From Blepharisma stoltei (lineage: Eukaryota; Ciliophora; Heterotrichea; Heterotrichida; Blepharismidae), in NCBI GenBank assembly GCA_914767885.1, contig CAJZBQ010000044.1, forward strand, positions 124,001 through 188,000: a DNA stretch of 64,000 nucleotides, given 5' to 3'. This document shows, one piece after another, positions 1-13,700 of this stretch. Within the stretch, counting starts at the first letter, position 1, and each line of letters starts with the position of its first letter. The notes under the pieces are model-generated. The model saw only the letters and a list, made by a program, of their open reading frames with translations. It was not told the DNA's origin and did not search any database. Both the position numbers and the translations under genes were made by a program.

Positions 1-116
1 TTTTTCAATAATAATTCGTAAAAATTTTCCTTTAAATTTTAATTTCTGATATAAAAATTTCTGTTCAACTCTATCCATAAATAATTTTTATTAAAAATAT
101 CGAATTTAAATAAATT

Positions 117-1767
117 TTAATCGTCTTCTTCCCATCCTCCGCTTGCCCTTCCATCTAAATCAATATCTGTACAATGGGTGATAGCATAAAGCATTTTTTC
201 CCTCATAACTTCTTTGCTTGTGTATGCTGGCAATTCAATAGAAAAGAAACAAGTGTGAGAGACTGGCAAATAATTGTTTACTGGCCCTTGAGGCAGATAT
301 CGAGTAATTTTCATATGTTTCCATTCTTTTCCTGATGGCAACTTAGATCTTCCCCATACAAATTTCAAATATAAAGATCTTTCTTTAGGAGTCATTTCTA
401 ATAAAACTTCCCAAAAGGTAGAAATGTGAGGGTCATTTATGCTGCAGTTTTCATAATCAGTATTTCCCTTAAGAATTTCTATACAAATTACCTTTAAACA
501 TGCCAATTTTTAAGTAAAAATAATTCCATTACAATTCACAATATCTAAATATATATAGTCTTTTCCTTTAGATTGCCTATAAGCATTTTTTACACCAAGT
601 TTTAATTAAAAATACATCAAAAAACCGCATATCAATATTAGAAGCTCCGCAAACAAGAGTTTCTACCTGTTTTCAGCTAAACAAATTCAAATAATCAATC
701 GGCACCACTGCACTTATTCCATTCCTAATCGCCTCATACGCCTTCGCGCCTTCACTAAGCCTAAATTTTTCAATTAAATCTGCATACTCTTTGGCAGTCT
801 CATAAGTAACCGAAATTTCTTTTCCATTCGGGATCAGCTCAACTTCACGTCCACTTGAGTCTTTTGTAGCAAATTTCTCATCATAAGCATACGCAAAAGT
901 TTCAGGCGTCAGCTGATTTTCTTCAGGATTTCTCAAAATTTCTAAAATTTGGACAGTGCAGACATCAATGCCTCTGAGGTCTCTTGTTGATAAAGGGTCC
1001 ATTAGGAGGCGTTTCCAGAATAACGGAGGGAAAGAAATATTTAAATTATTTTGAGTTCTTATGGCTGCCCCCATAAGTTTGCCTAGGAAGGTAAAGAGTT
1101 CAAGGTCTTGTGGGGAGTCAGCTGATGGGTTTATAATCCATGATTCACGGTTTTCCCCGATATTGTTGACATTATTAGGGCAAGGCACCAGAAGTCTAAG
1201 GTAGCTTGACTGAAGCTCGTCACACATGTTGCTCATAGACTCATTGTAAGGCCCTCCTGCATCAATAGAGGCTTCTCCACGATAGGTGACTCTATATACT
1301 CTTTCTGAATTTCTGAATTCTGTATTAGGGATATTTATCATGCACCTATAAATTTGTCCAAAAATAGAAAACTGGCCATAGACGTCTACATCTTTTCTGT
1401 CCCTATGTCGGGCTGCTTTAGGCCGATCTATGGTAATTTCTGTTCTTTTTTCATTAGCTGTTTTGGTTAAGCTGTCTTTTAAAATCCCATTTTTGAACCT
1501 GAAAAACACGTAGCTTCGAGAGCCTATGAACACCCTTTGCAGCTCAGACATAGAAGCTATAGAGTCTAGATGCAAATTAAATAAATACAAAGAAGATTCT
1601 ACCCTTTTATTGAACCTCAGTAAAATTTGGTATAATTCTCGCATGTCGTCTTTGCTGATTTTTTCTAATTCTTGATAGTAAATTAATTCGTTTTCGTTGG
1701 GATTAATTTCTTCGTTTTTTAAATTTAGGATGTCAAGACCTTTGGATTGGGTGAATTCATCAAGATA
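117..1767 (-). CDS. HECT domain exons of the giant E3
   Basis: C-terminal catalytic part. The N-lobe (645-1644) reads through GPYNESMSNMCDEL, LFTFLGKLMGAAIRT and VPIDYLNLFS, then a TGA Trp, then QVETLVCG, the usual end of the N-lobe. After the IES at 482-614 the C-lobe follows (WEVLLEMTPKERSLYLKFVWG, then LPVSHTCFFSIELP). The cysteine of HTCFF, codon at 249-251, is the expected ubiquitin-thioester residue. The chain ends EEDD and TAA at 117-119. Everything a HECT domain needs is present, so the enzyme should be active once the IES is removed. Confidence 0.93.
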
Positions 1768-4700
1768 ATTTACTATATAAATTTCTATGAATTTTTTGGT
1801 AACTTATCAGAAATATTTTTGACTGGGAAATATAAGGGAAAATGCATAATTGTTCAGCTGCGCCATTTTTAAATAAATGCTTGTACTTCTGGGAGTAATT
1901 TTGTTGCCAGTCATTTTTGGTTTCTTCTGAGGCGTAATTAAAATAAGAATTTATCACGTTTTTGGTCCTCCCAGTAAATTTTGGAATTATTTTAAATTTG
2001 TAGCCATAGTAAATATAATCGTTTTCTGAGGAAATATTTATAATATCGATATCTGCAGGAAATTTAGGAAATTCTGAAATAGTAATGCTTTGTTCAGGAA
2101 TGGTCAAAACTGATACAAACTTCAGCGGCTCCATTTTGTCATTAAATTGGAAATTTGGCCTTTTTGTGACTAAAAATTTCCCATTTTTATAAAATTTGAA
2201 CTTTCCTTCTTCAAAGTCTATATAGCAGCCAATAATGTCATTTACAGAAAACCCTTCTACATCTGAATAAATTATGATAGAGTTTTCGTGCTCTATGAGC
2301 TTCTGGGCAAATATTGATGAAAATGTGAATCCAAGACCAATTTTTCCTCGTGAATTGATAAAAACTTCTATATAATTTCTTCCAATTTTCAGCTCAGGAG
2401 TAGTCGCATATATTGAAGGGGAGTCCTCAAATTTAATTAGTGTCCTTTTATCAGTAGAAATGCTAGCATTTTCATTAGAATCGCTTCAGAAATGCTTTAT
2501 TAAATAGCTGGAATTTATAGGATACCAACCATAGACAATGTCACCTTTTACAGTTAAATTGTATTTAGTGCCTTCTTTTTGTATGCATTTTAAGGAAACA
2601 GATAAAGAATTCTCACCAAAGCAGGCAACTGGGGTTATGTCTTCAGCGATTTGAGTGAATTTGCAGACTTCTGTATCATTTTTGAAAAAAATTAATTCTT
2701 TTGTGTCGAAGTTTAGCAGGATTGAAAGTAAGTCAGCTGAGGAGAAGCTGGCACCATGGGTATTTGAGCCTTTACTGTAAAAGTCGCCGGATTTTTTCCA
2801 AGTTCATGATTCTTTTTGGTAGCCAATCCCTATACAGCTATTGAGAGCTGAGTCTATTTCGTCAGATTTTATAGCTCCGATATAAAAATTGTCATTATTT
2901 CCATCACTGTCTATAGAAAAAGTGATTTTTATGATCCCGCTATTGAAATTTTGATTTAAAATAGCTGTTGTATACCCATTTCCATTATCTCTTCTTGCAG
3001 TCCTGTTTTTATTTTCTAACAAAATTCCATTACCTTTAGGATTTTCCATCCAAAAGCAATCATTAATCTGATTAAACACCAAATTTTCCACATTTTCAAC
3101 AGGAATTTTGCCTTTATTATCATAACTAAAATAAATTGTCTCACTTGGATCCAGCATAGAATTTGGATCGATTTCTATATTCAAAAACAGCGCCCCTGGT
3201 ATTTGAATTTTTTCCACTTTAGTCTGCCTCTTATAAGGGTGCAGGGACTCTCTCACCTCTTCTGCATTTTTGCTGATCCTTTCTTTAAACCTGTCAAATA
3301 AAAACATTTCTAGTGCCTCGTCTTTATCTGTAAGCCCTTTCATATCAGAAACCAGCTCATTCAACTCCATAAATCACTGTTCCTGGTTCTCTAAATTCGA
3401 AAAATTCCCAATTTCAAATAAAAATGTGATCAGGGCTTGCAAAATTTGGTTCCATGTTTTTGCAGCTTCATTTTCATGGTAAAGCTCATTGGCTTCTAAT
3501 AGTGAAATTTCTATTATTTTTTCAATTGTGGGGTTATTATTAATCATATAAGATTTCAAAATATTTAAAGCCCGGAGTTTGTCGTCAACAGAATTTGCAG
3601 ATAAAACGAATAAAAATAGTGGCTGAAGGAACCGAGGAGTATATAAAATTCTTAATTCTTCATTGGTAATTGCGAATTCTCTGAGTTTTTCTAGCATCCA
3701 AAGAGCGCCGTTAGGTTTTACTGTTTTTTCACCACCAAGAGAAGTGGCGGTAAATCGATATCCTCAGTCATTTCGAGAGCCGTCACTATGAAAATATCAA
3801 TAAATGGTACTTTTTTGGACCTCAAAACCAGTTCACTTACTCCCCCCCCCCCCCCCCCCTCCGTGAGCGAACAAAAAAATTTTGTTCGCTCACGGAGGGG
3901 GGTTAATTTTTTTTTTTTTAAAAAAAATTTATATATAAATTTTATAAAAAATATTTTTTTTCGAAATTTTAAAAAAATCCTAATTTGCAAAAATTGGGAA
4001 GCAAATATTAATTTAATTTGCAAAATTTATGTTTTAAAACGCAATTTGTTTAAAATTAAACAGAATTAGCTCTAGATTTCATTATACTAATTATCACTTA
4101 TATATATCAAAATTTTTTTCCATTAAAATTTTTTCTATTAAAAAAATTTTTGTTCACTCACGGAGGGTGGGTTTTTGGGTCAAAAAATGGCGATTTTTCT
4201 AATGGTTTTGTTCGCTCACGGAGGGGGGGGGGGGGGGGGAGTTAGAAGTTCCAGTTCCAGAAAAATTTTTAATTTCTCCTTGTTTTGAAGGTTTTTCATA
4301 AAATTTCAAATAATCGCATGATTCTTCAGTCGCGCATCTGGGGTCGAATTCTATACGGATTCCATTTGCCCCTGGGAAAGAAATGACTCCTTCAGCGTCA
4401 AAATTATCTGCATAAGGATGGACACTTTCGTAGGTTGAAGATCTTTGTCCTGAGGTATTGCAAATTAAATAGGAAATTAAAATATTTAAGCACTCTTTTG
4501 CAGCTTTTAATCGGAAATTTTCACCGTCCAGATTTTGTAGTAGTTTTCTAATAGGAGCTTCTAGATGGTCTAATTCAGACTCCAGATGAGTTAAAAGACG
4601 CCCAAGGCTGGTTCTGCCTGGCATTGTGGTAATCATATTGGGGTATTTTTTCAGTGTGCTGACTAGTAACTTCTTTGATATTGCAAGTCTTCTATTTTCT

Positions 4701-7700
4701 TCTATATCAAGCAAGGAATTATAAAGCTCCATAAGAGATAATGCTTCATAACTAGCTGAGTCGTCGACTTGGGCACCATTTGAATTTTCTCCAATTTTAT
4801 GATCTACTAGTCCATGAGTATCGGTCCCTGAAATTTCCATAGATTTTAAAGGAACGATAGGACAATTTAGCACTGAGTCTGGGTATTTTACTGCCACTAA
4901 AATATAATAGCTTTTTATGTCTTGTGACGCTATATTTAAAGCTTTATTATCTTTATCAGTAAGTAATTGGTATCCGTATGGCAAGACTACAGAATATACT
5001 GAAGAGAATTTATCATATAAATATAATGGATTTTCGGCCAGGCAATGCTGGGAGGCAATGAAGCCTCGAGAACATTTTATTTATATCCGGCAAGGATTTG
5101 CTAAACCAGAAATGATAGCAATGCTAGGTAATTAATTCTGGTAATGTATAGAGCCTAGCCTTAGTCCGCTTTCAGAATTGGATTTTACTTTGAGGGAAAA
5201 GGAGGGGTTCAGAGTTGAGAAGTGAAAGTCCAGCAGCGTCTACGAGCAACGCCTCGACCATTCGGGTAACTTCCTAGCATGATACTGGGAGTTACGCTTC
5301 AGTCTTTGAGTTTTTCCTTTTTGCAGACAGTTCCATGTTTTGGGATTTTTTATGCTGATAACCTTCGCCCAACCCAAGCAGCATGCCGCAGAAGTCCATA
5401 GCCTTTCCAATCAATACTGGAGCTGACAAGATAAGGAGGCTGCATTTTTAAGTTAATTTAAGAAGAGACTTTTATAAAAGCAATATCCTTTATAGAAGGG
5501 CTATTTTTGTCAGGTTGAGAAATTTTGATGGAGACTTGATTAGTCCTGTCATCATTGATACTTAGATCTCCAATGTCAGTATATCCCGCAGCACCTCCAG
5601 CTATAGAAAACCCTACGCAAGCGTTTCCACTGACTTTTTTTTCTTTTTTCATAGCTAATATTTTTCTTTTACTCCCCTCTGTGAGCGAACAAAACCATTG
5701 CAAAATCCCTATTTTTTGCCAAAAGCACATTTCGTGAGCAGACAAAAAATTTTTTAATATAAAATTTTTCGACAAAAAATATTATATATAAGTGATTATT
5801 AGTATAACGAAATCTCTAGCAAATATGTTTAATTTTAAACAGTTTAGATTTTAAAAAATTAATTTTACAGCATAAATAAACATTTGATTTCAAATATTTA
5901 TGAATGGAGATTTTTTTAAATTCGAACAAAATATTTTACTATAAAATTTTTATATAATTTTTTTATAAAAAAAAAATTTTTTCGCTTACTGAGAGGAGTT
6001 AGGAATTTCAAATTTTATTGGATTTCCATTTTCATATATTTTTACGATATGGAATCCAGGTGGGACTTTTTCAATTTTATCAAAAATTTTGATATCTGTC
6101 ACCATTTCTTGTTCTAAACTTAAAGGTGGATTGTTCATATTTTCTACCCCAAAACGATTCAACGCATAATCAATTGCTGAGCTTAAATCATTTGACGCTT
6201 TTAATGCTTCATCTATTTCTTCGTCTGAAAATCCAAGCAATTGCAGCCTGAATTTATCTAAATTTTGGTCTTTTAATTGGATTTTTACATATCTTTCTCC
6301 TCCTTCTAACTCTTTGGGAGGCTCAATTTTTGACTGAAGATCACCTTCATATTTATTTTCATAGACTTCAAAGCATAGTAAACTGGCAGAAGCTCCGATA
6401 TCTAGGTAAACTCCGAAATCCCCTATTTTAATTCCATTAAAAACTGTTCCACATATTTTTTCTACATGAATTTTTGAATTTTCGTTTGTAATTGAAACCT
6501 CTCCATTAGCTTTTGCATAAATTCTTATAATTAAAGGCTCAAATAAGCTTGCTTCTCCATTTGGTTCATTATTTATAGCGAAGTGAGGCCTTCCTATTGC
6601 TGTGGTGATCCCAATTTCTAAATCCCCAACAATAAGTCCACAAGAAAGCTTATTATTTATAGCTTGTCCTTGTATAGCCGCCATTATTGTGATAGAAGCT
6701 AAAGGCTCTATATTTTTTTGGAAAATATCATAAGGTAAAGAATTTTTATATTCTTTTCTTTCAGCTGCTTGCTTTGGGTTTTTTATTACTAAATGCTTGG
6801 TTTCATTTTGGTAAAATTCGGATTTTCCAGTTAAATCTTTAATTTATACCATTTTATTTAATAAATTATATTAATATTCTATATTACTATAAATAGAGAT
6901 TAATATAAATAGAATAAAAGAGCTTTCTTTAAACAGCGCCAATCTATAGATCTGCCCTGCCACTTTTTGTATCTTTTCTGGTTCTTTTCAATCAATAATA
7001 GCTTGCTTTTCTTTGATCCCCATTTCAAAGCATTTCACGATTTTCACAATTGGGATATCTACAGATACCAATTCAATTGCTAATAGCTGGTCATTGTCGT
7101 TCCATTGGGCAATTTTATTTTGAGCTTCTTCTTCAGTTAGTGGCTTTTCTTCTTCTTCTTTTTTTTCTTCACCTTGTGATGCTGGTTTTGAGTGCAATTT
7201 CTTGGATATTTCACTGATCAGTCTAATATAGCTATTTTTACTAGTCGTTAACTGTTAATAGTATGAAAAAAAATGTTAGAGATTTTTTTGAAAAATTAAA
7301 ATTTTTGTAGAAAAATAGATTTTCTATAAAAAATCATTAAAATAATGTCTTAAATAGCATAAATAAATTACAGATAAAAAAAACTCATAAATTTTTTCAC
7401 ACTTAGCTCGTTAACTGTGGCTTACTCTTAGAAATTACATTTCCTATAATGTTTTCTATTTCTGAATACTTTGGCTCTTTTGATTCTAAGGTATCAATCA
7501 TGCAGACCATAGAGATTATGTCAAGTTTTGTATATAAAGCACGAAGATTAGCAATAGAGTCACAGTTTGCATTTATTAACACATTTGAAGAACTTCTAAG
7601 GGTTTCCCAGAATGAAATAGTGGAGGCACTTAAGCGGTCTTTTTCTTCGCTATCAAGCTGTTCATTTAATTTTATATTAATTTGTGCTTCTATTGAGTCG

Positions 7701-10700
7701 ATTTTTTCAAGATTTTCAGTTATTGTTGTATCTTCAATTACTGAATAAAATCTTGCATTAGGGCTAGTGATTTCTTTAATAATTCCTCTAGGCAGAGAAC
7801 AGTTTAGCAGCTTTGCTTGAGAAAGAACTGTTGGAATTACACCATACCCATCAAAATTTTTAGATGATGAAGCCATGAAATACAAAGCACCTGCATGAAT
7901 TGCAGACAAAGGAGTCCCTAGCATCAAAGATTCAGAGCCATCCCTTAGGGTTCTTATTAACACTTCTACTACTTCATATCTTCACCTTTCAACAGCAGTC
8001 AGTGATAAAAGTAAACTTTCAGCTTCATAAGCCCATCTAAGCGATATTTCTTTTGAGCTTTCATTTTCATACCAAATTGCACCTTTTCCGATTTTAATAA
8101 GCAAAAATGAAATAAAATCAAATTTATTTCCAGTTAATTTTCCAATTTTTTCCCAATAAGGAAGAAATGTCTGGGGAGAATGCTGGGTAGGAATTATGTG
8201 CCGCAATATCCGAGTTCCTAGTAAAATTGTTTTTGCAGAGGGAATTGCAAAGGTAATTTTTAATAAAGTGTCAAAATATTCCTCACGGGCGATGAGTTTT
8301 GTAAGACAATGAGAGCCTAGAGACCCGTATAGTGTCCATAATAATGAGCTGATAAAGTCAATTTGTCCTGAAATTGCTTTTGATGTAGATTTGCATGACG
8401 ATGGCAGGTCGTTGTACATAGAAATTGCATCTTTAATTTCATTGTAATAGTCTTTGAATTTTTCTTTATTTGAGGTTATAGCTTTTATTGTGATATAAAA
8501 ATCTATTGTGTTTTTATTTAAATTTAATTTTATAATGAAAATTTTGGCTTTGGTTTATATGAAAAATAAGTCCTTGTTTTTAAGTTTATTAAAATAACTA
8601 ATTCCAATCAATATAAATTTCCTGCTTCATCTTTGAATTCTGCTGGTGCATTCTCAGGTATTTTTTCTGGAATAATTATCCCTGGCTCATTTGCCGATAA
8701 AAATAATTCCAAAAATTTTGAAAAAGAATTTTCGACTGACTGCTTGATTCTTCTATTAAAATTTTCTATCACTTGGCGTATATTTGTCATATTATAGTCT
8801 TCTAAAGCTTCATAATAATCATTTCTAAGATGATGCCACAGCTGGGAGCTGCCTATATAATCCTGTATATCCTCCGGAAACTGGCTGCTGAAATTTTTAA
8901 ACACATTTAAATATCTGAAAAAATCATATTCACCTTTAGAATTTTTATTTTCTTCATAGCACTCCAAAGTATCTACAATAGAAGAGTCGAGCCTTATAAG
9001 ATCATTTTGGTGGATTATTCCTTTCATAGCAGGGTCAGCTTTATTTATAAAATCATCAATAATTTCACATAAATAAAATCCTTCGAAGTTTTCTGTTTCT
9101 TTTTTAAACTGCCTTATCCATTCTTTGACTGGATTTTTTACTAATTCACTAGAAATAATATTTTTTCCGATTCAGTTTTCTCCTTTTACAATTTGTGAAA
9201 TTATGAATTGGTCGGTATTTTGAGCCATAAAAATTTTGTCAAACTTAAACTCGTCAAATAAAACTTTAATGAAAATTTCTTGAATTAAATTTTTTGTCGA
9301 TTCGTTAGGCTCAACCCAGGAGCCGACTATTGAGTATAAAATTTGTTTAAATAATCCTCATGAACTTTTGGATAGTTTCAATTTTAATGATTCTCGAGTT
9401 TTTGTGTCGATATCGAGCTCAGGGGAAAGCAAATCTTCATAATTTGTGAAAGAAAATTCTAAATTGTTTGAAATTCCTGTCAGATATTTTTGATTTGGTT
9501 TTTCTGAGTCTCTTTTTATTAGAATGTATTTTCTTTCACCTTTAAGTTTAGGTTTATGATAACTCTTCAAGTCTTTCTTGGCCTCAGCATGGAAAAAAGC
9601 TCTGAATAAGGGTAGGCGAGCCTGCCTAACTGTCGACCTGTTTCTGTCTCCAAGCCTCTTAGGACCACTCTGATCTAACCAGACTCAGTGTAACCCATTC
9701 TCTTGAGCCAAAACTCTCAAATAGTCGTGGACTCTCTCACTGAGTTTGGATGTAGAAGCTGAGTCCTACTTCTAACTGACATTTTTAATTGTGCTTTCAC
9801 CTTTAAATACAAAGTCTTCTGTTGCCTTTTCATATCCATTAATTAGATGGCTTTCTAATAAAATTTCGACAATAGGCTGAGCATTTCCACCTTTATCAAT
9901 TACTAACTCCCCCCCCCCCTCCGTGAGCGAACAAAAAAATTTTGTTCGCTCACGGAGGGGGGTTAATTTTTTTTTTTAAAAAAAATTTATATATATATAT
10001 TTTTATAAAAAATATTTTTTTTCGAAATTTAAAAAAATCCTAATTTGCAAAAATTGGGAAGCAAATATTAATTTAATTTGCAAAATTTATGTTTTAAAAC
10101 GCAATTTGTTTAAAATTAAACAGAATTAGCTCTAGATTTCATTATACTAATTATCACTTATATATCAAAATTTTTTTCCATTAAAATGTTTTCTATTAAA
10201 AAATTTTTGTTCACTCACGGAGGGTGGGTTTTTGGTCAAAAAATGGCGATTTTTCTAATGGTTTTTTTGTTCGCTCACGGAGGGGGGGGGGGAGTAAATA
10301 AGCTCATCAAAATAATTATTTTTTATTATTTTAAAAATAACGCTAAATTTTATATGAAATAGTAATATTCTTTGCTATTTATTAAAATTACTGCTTTAAT
10401 TAGCATATAAATTATTCTCGTCTCTTTTTTCTTCTAATAATATTTTTTCAGAATTTTCAGGCACTTCATTTTCTATTAAAATCCCCAATCTAGTTATACA
10501 CAATTCTTTTTTAAAAGGCTTTACAATTTCATCTTCTCCAAAATTACCTTTAGCCCATTTAAGTAAATGTGAAATCGTCATTGAAAATTGCTTTTCCAAA
10601 ATCAGATCTCCATCAATTCCTTTCAGAGGGTAACTCATAGCTTCAATCACTGATAAATAATACTCATAATCAGAAATTTTATTTTTATTGTCATCATTTT

Positions 10701-13700
10701 TTTTCAGTTCTTTTTGCAAAGTTTCATACACTTCAAAAAATGAATGTTGGACACATTTTAACAAAAATGGGTCAATTCCTTCTATACCCAAATCGGGTGT
10801 TTGAAATAATAATTAATTAATTTTCGCTAATAAAAATTTTATTAATTTACTCTGATTATTGATTTTAAATACCTCAAAAGGATATAATCCATCCCAGCAA
10901 TGGTGTTTTTCACCTTTTTTCTTCAAAGAGTCACTAAAAATTTTGACAATCGCAGTTTCATTTTTATTAGAATTTTTAATCAAATCAGAAAACAGCAATA
11001 ATCCAAGTACTCTTGCGATCCCTTTAGTCCGCCTTTTTTCTATAGTTTCCATGATTTCTTGGAGCGAAATTGATGATTCTAAAAATTTGGTAACAAAATC
11101 AGCGACTTTAAGAAATTCTTTAATGTCTTCATTTTCAGGCTGTTTTATTTTGGAGGCTGTAGTAAGAAGACCCTTTAGTTTTGATGAGGTTATTACAGCT
11201 TTTTTGACAGCTTTTCATTTGCTTGCTGTTTTAAGAGGAAGAGAATTTTTATTCTTTTTGAGAAAAAAATCTCCTACAAAATCGTTAATAATTTTTTATT
11301 TTTAAAAATAAAGTGGATTTTTAATATTAAAATAAATATTATTTTAAATAAAATAGACTAGTTTGCATTTTTGCAACGCTTGACAATAAATTTTTCATTA
11401 CTTTGTTGACACCAAGCTCATTTAAGCTAAATCTATATTCCCCTGCCAATAATAATGCTGATTTTATTACTATATCTCTATTTATATCTGTATAAGTAAT
11501 ATCTGGGTTTCCATGATCCATTAGCTGCTGCTTATGCTTTTGTGCCCATCCTCTTATTAAATTGCTTTGTTTTATAATAAATTTCAGCGTCAATCCAACT
11601 TCTTCAGGAGAGTCAAAAATTTTATTAACTGTGTCAATTACATCAAAAAATGCAATATAAACTGCAAAAATTGCTCTTTCAGCCTGATCCATTTCTGAGC
11701 CTCCAGTATTAGTCGAAGGTCCAAAAATTCCTGATTTTTTCTTTAAATTGGTCCACGCTGCTTTAACTCTGTCGCTTCCATCAATTAATTCTTGTAAAAA
11801 TTGGATGTTAGAGAAGCTCGGATTTTTCTGAATTTTTTGATATGAAGCAATATATGCTTTTTTATATGGCTTGGTTTCTAAAATGCATTGCCAATAATAA
11901 GTAAATCCTATTATTTCTAAAAATATATAAATGTCTTATTGGGAGAGTTTATAAATTAAAGAGCTAGTAAAGTAAAAAAAATATAGTCTCCAAGCGTGAT
12001 AGCTGAAGATTTGCTTTTTATTATTCGATTTTTGATTACTTCAGGGTAGCCTGATAATGTTAGCGCTCTTTTAGCTTTTTTGACCAAACTTTTATTCGTC
12101 GCTAGGGTAATTAAATCTTGGTTTACAGGCGAGGGGTCTTTGATTATTGCTAATGCGTTATCAGATATTCCATATTTCAGCATAGGGTTTGCTAATAATT
12201 TATAGTCATTTATACATTTTTTATTTTGATAAAAATTCTATTAATTTTTATATTCGCCAGGGAATAGAGCCTATATGGCTATTTCTAAATATTTTATGTC
12301 TTTAAGAGGTTATAACAATTTCTTCATTTTCTGGCTTATTATCATATTCTCCAGACACTAAATTTGACGCAATAATTCCCATCAAAACATTCACAGCTTG
12401 CATAATACCTGTAGGCCAAACTTCTGTGTATCTTGCTTCTATATAAGATTTTATTTCAATTTTCCATCCATAGTCATTTTGCGAGCCATCTGAATGAAAA
12501 GTAAAAAATAATAAAGGATTTTTTACTTCAAAAGGTTCTTTAGGCCAGTCAGTGCCAGTCCATTTAGCGAGTTTATTCAACTTTTCTTTTTCAGTTCACA
12601 GTTCTAAATAATCGCAGCTATTTTCTGTTTTGCATTGAGGGTCAAAGATCAATGTATATTTTTTTGCTCTCGGAAATTGTATAGCTAAATTGGGATTTTT
12701 TTATTAAATAATTTTTTATATACCAAATAGGATTTTTAATAGGTAAAAAATAGATATATAGAATATAAGATACTCAGTATTCATATTGTCTTTATAGTTA
12801 TGCTCACTTTCAAAAATCTGGCTAAATGCTTTTGGCTCTGTATTCAAAATTGGAGGTTTTGCTGGAAATCGGTGGAGAGTCCATATTAAAGTTTGGATTT
12901 CTGATAAAATTTTTGATAAGAAATTTATATCTGATTTTGTGACCATAAGTAAATGCAAAAATATTTCGAGTGTTTGGTTAATCATAGTGTCTTTGGATTT
13001 TATGTAAAATTCGTCAGGTATTTCTCCATTAGGGTATAGCTCAAGAATTGTTTTAATTATTTCGGAGGTGGCTTTGAAAAAGGAGAGGGAGTATAAAGAT
13101 AAAATTCCAAGCCATTTTGATGAAAAAATGGATTTGGCAGCTTGAGAAAAAATGGCGGTTTGGGCGGTTTCTAGTAGTTTTATTAACTTCCCCACTTTAT
13201 TTTTCTATATAAAATAATTTTAAAGTTTGTAAAACATATAAATTGAAAATACTTCGAATTTAATTTATTTTTGTGAAGAAATAATTAAATAATTTAATTG
13301 GTTTATTGCGAAACTGTTTAAATAGATAGAATTCGGCTTGCACTTCCAAGAATTAATTAAAAGAATTTATCAATTCAGTGTTAAATGATATGACTTTTAT
13401 TTTATCTATTAAATTAAGCCAAAACTAATTTTATAAAAATTATTATTATCATTGATAAAATAATTTTTTTAATTAAAAGGGTGTTATAGAACCAAAAAAA
13501 TGGAAATTTTACGATTTTTTGTTTCAATTTAAAGGGAGAATAAGGAAATATCATATTGCTTTCCTTGTATTGCTTTTATAGATTCTTGGGCCGCAAATTC
13601 AATTAGCAAATCTATAAATTTTCTTATTAATATTTCTTGATCTTCTCCTACAAGCTCTAATGCTGAAAATAATTTTTCTGGCTTTTTCATTTCACTGAAA

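Noticed and set aside
3788..4069. ORFs reading SPPPPPPSVSEQ at several places
   Set aside because: Translations of the MITE C tract and terminal motif, not protein; the same string appears at every MITE copy.
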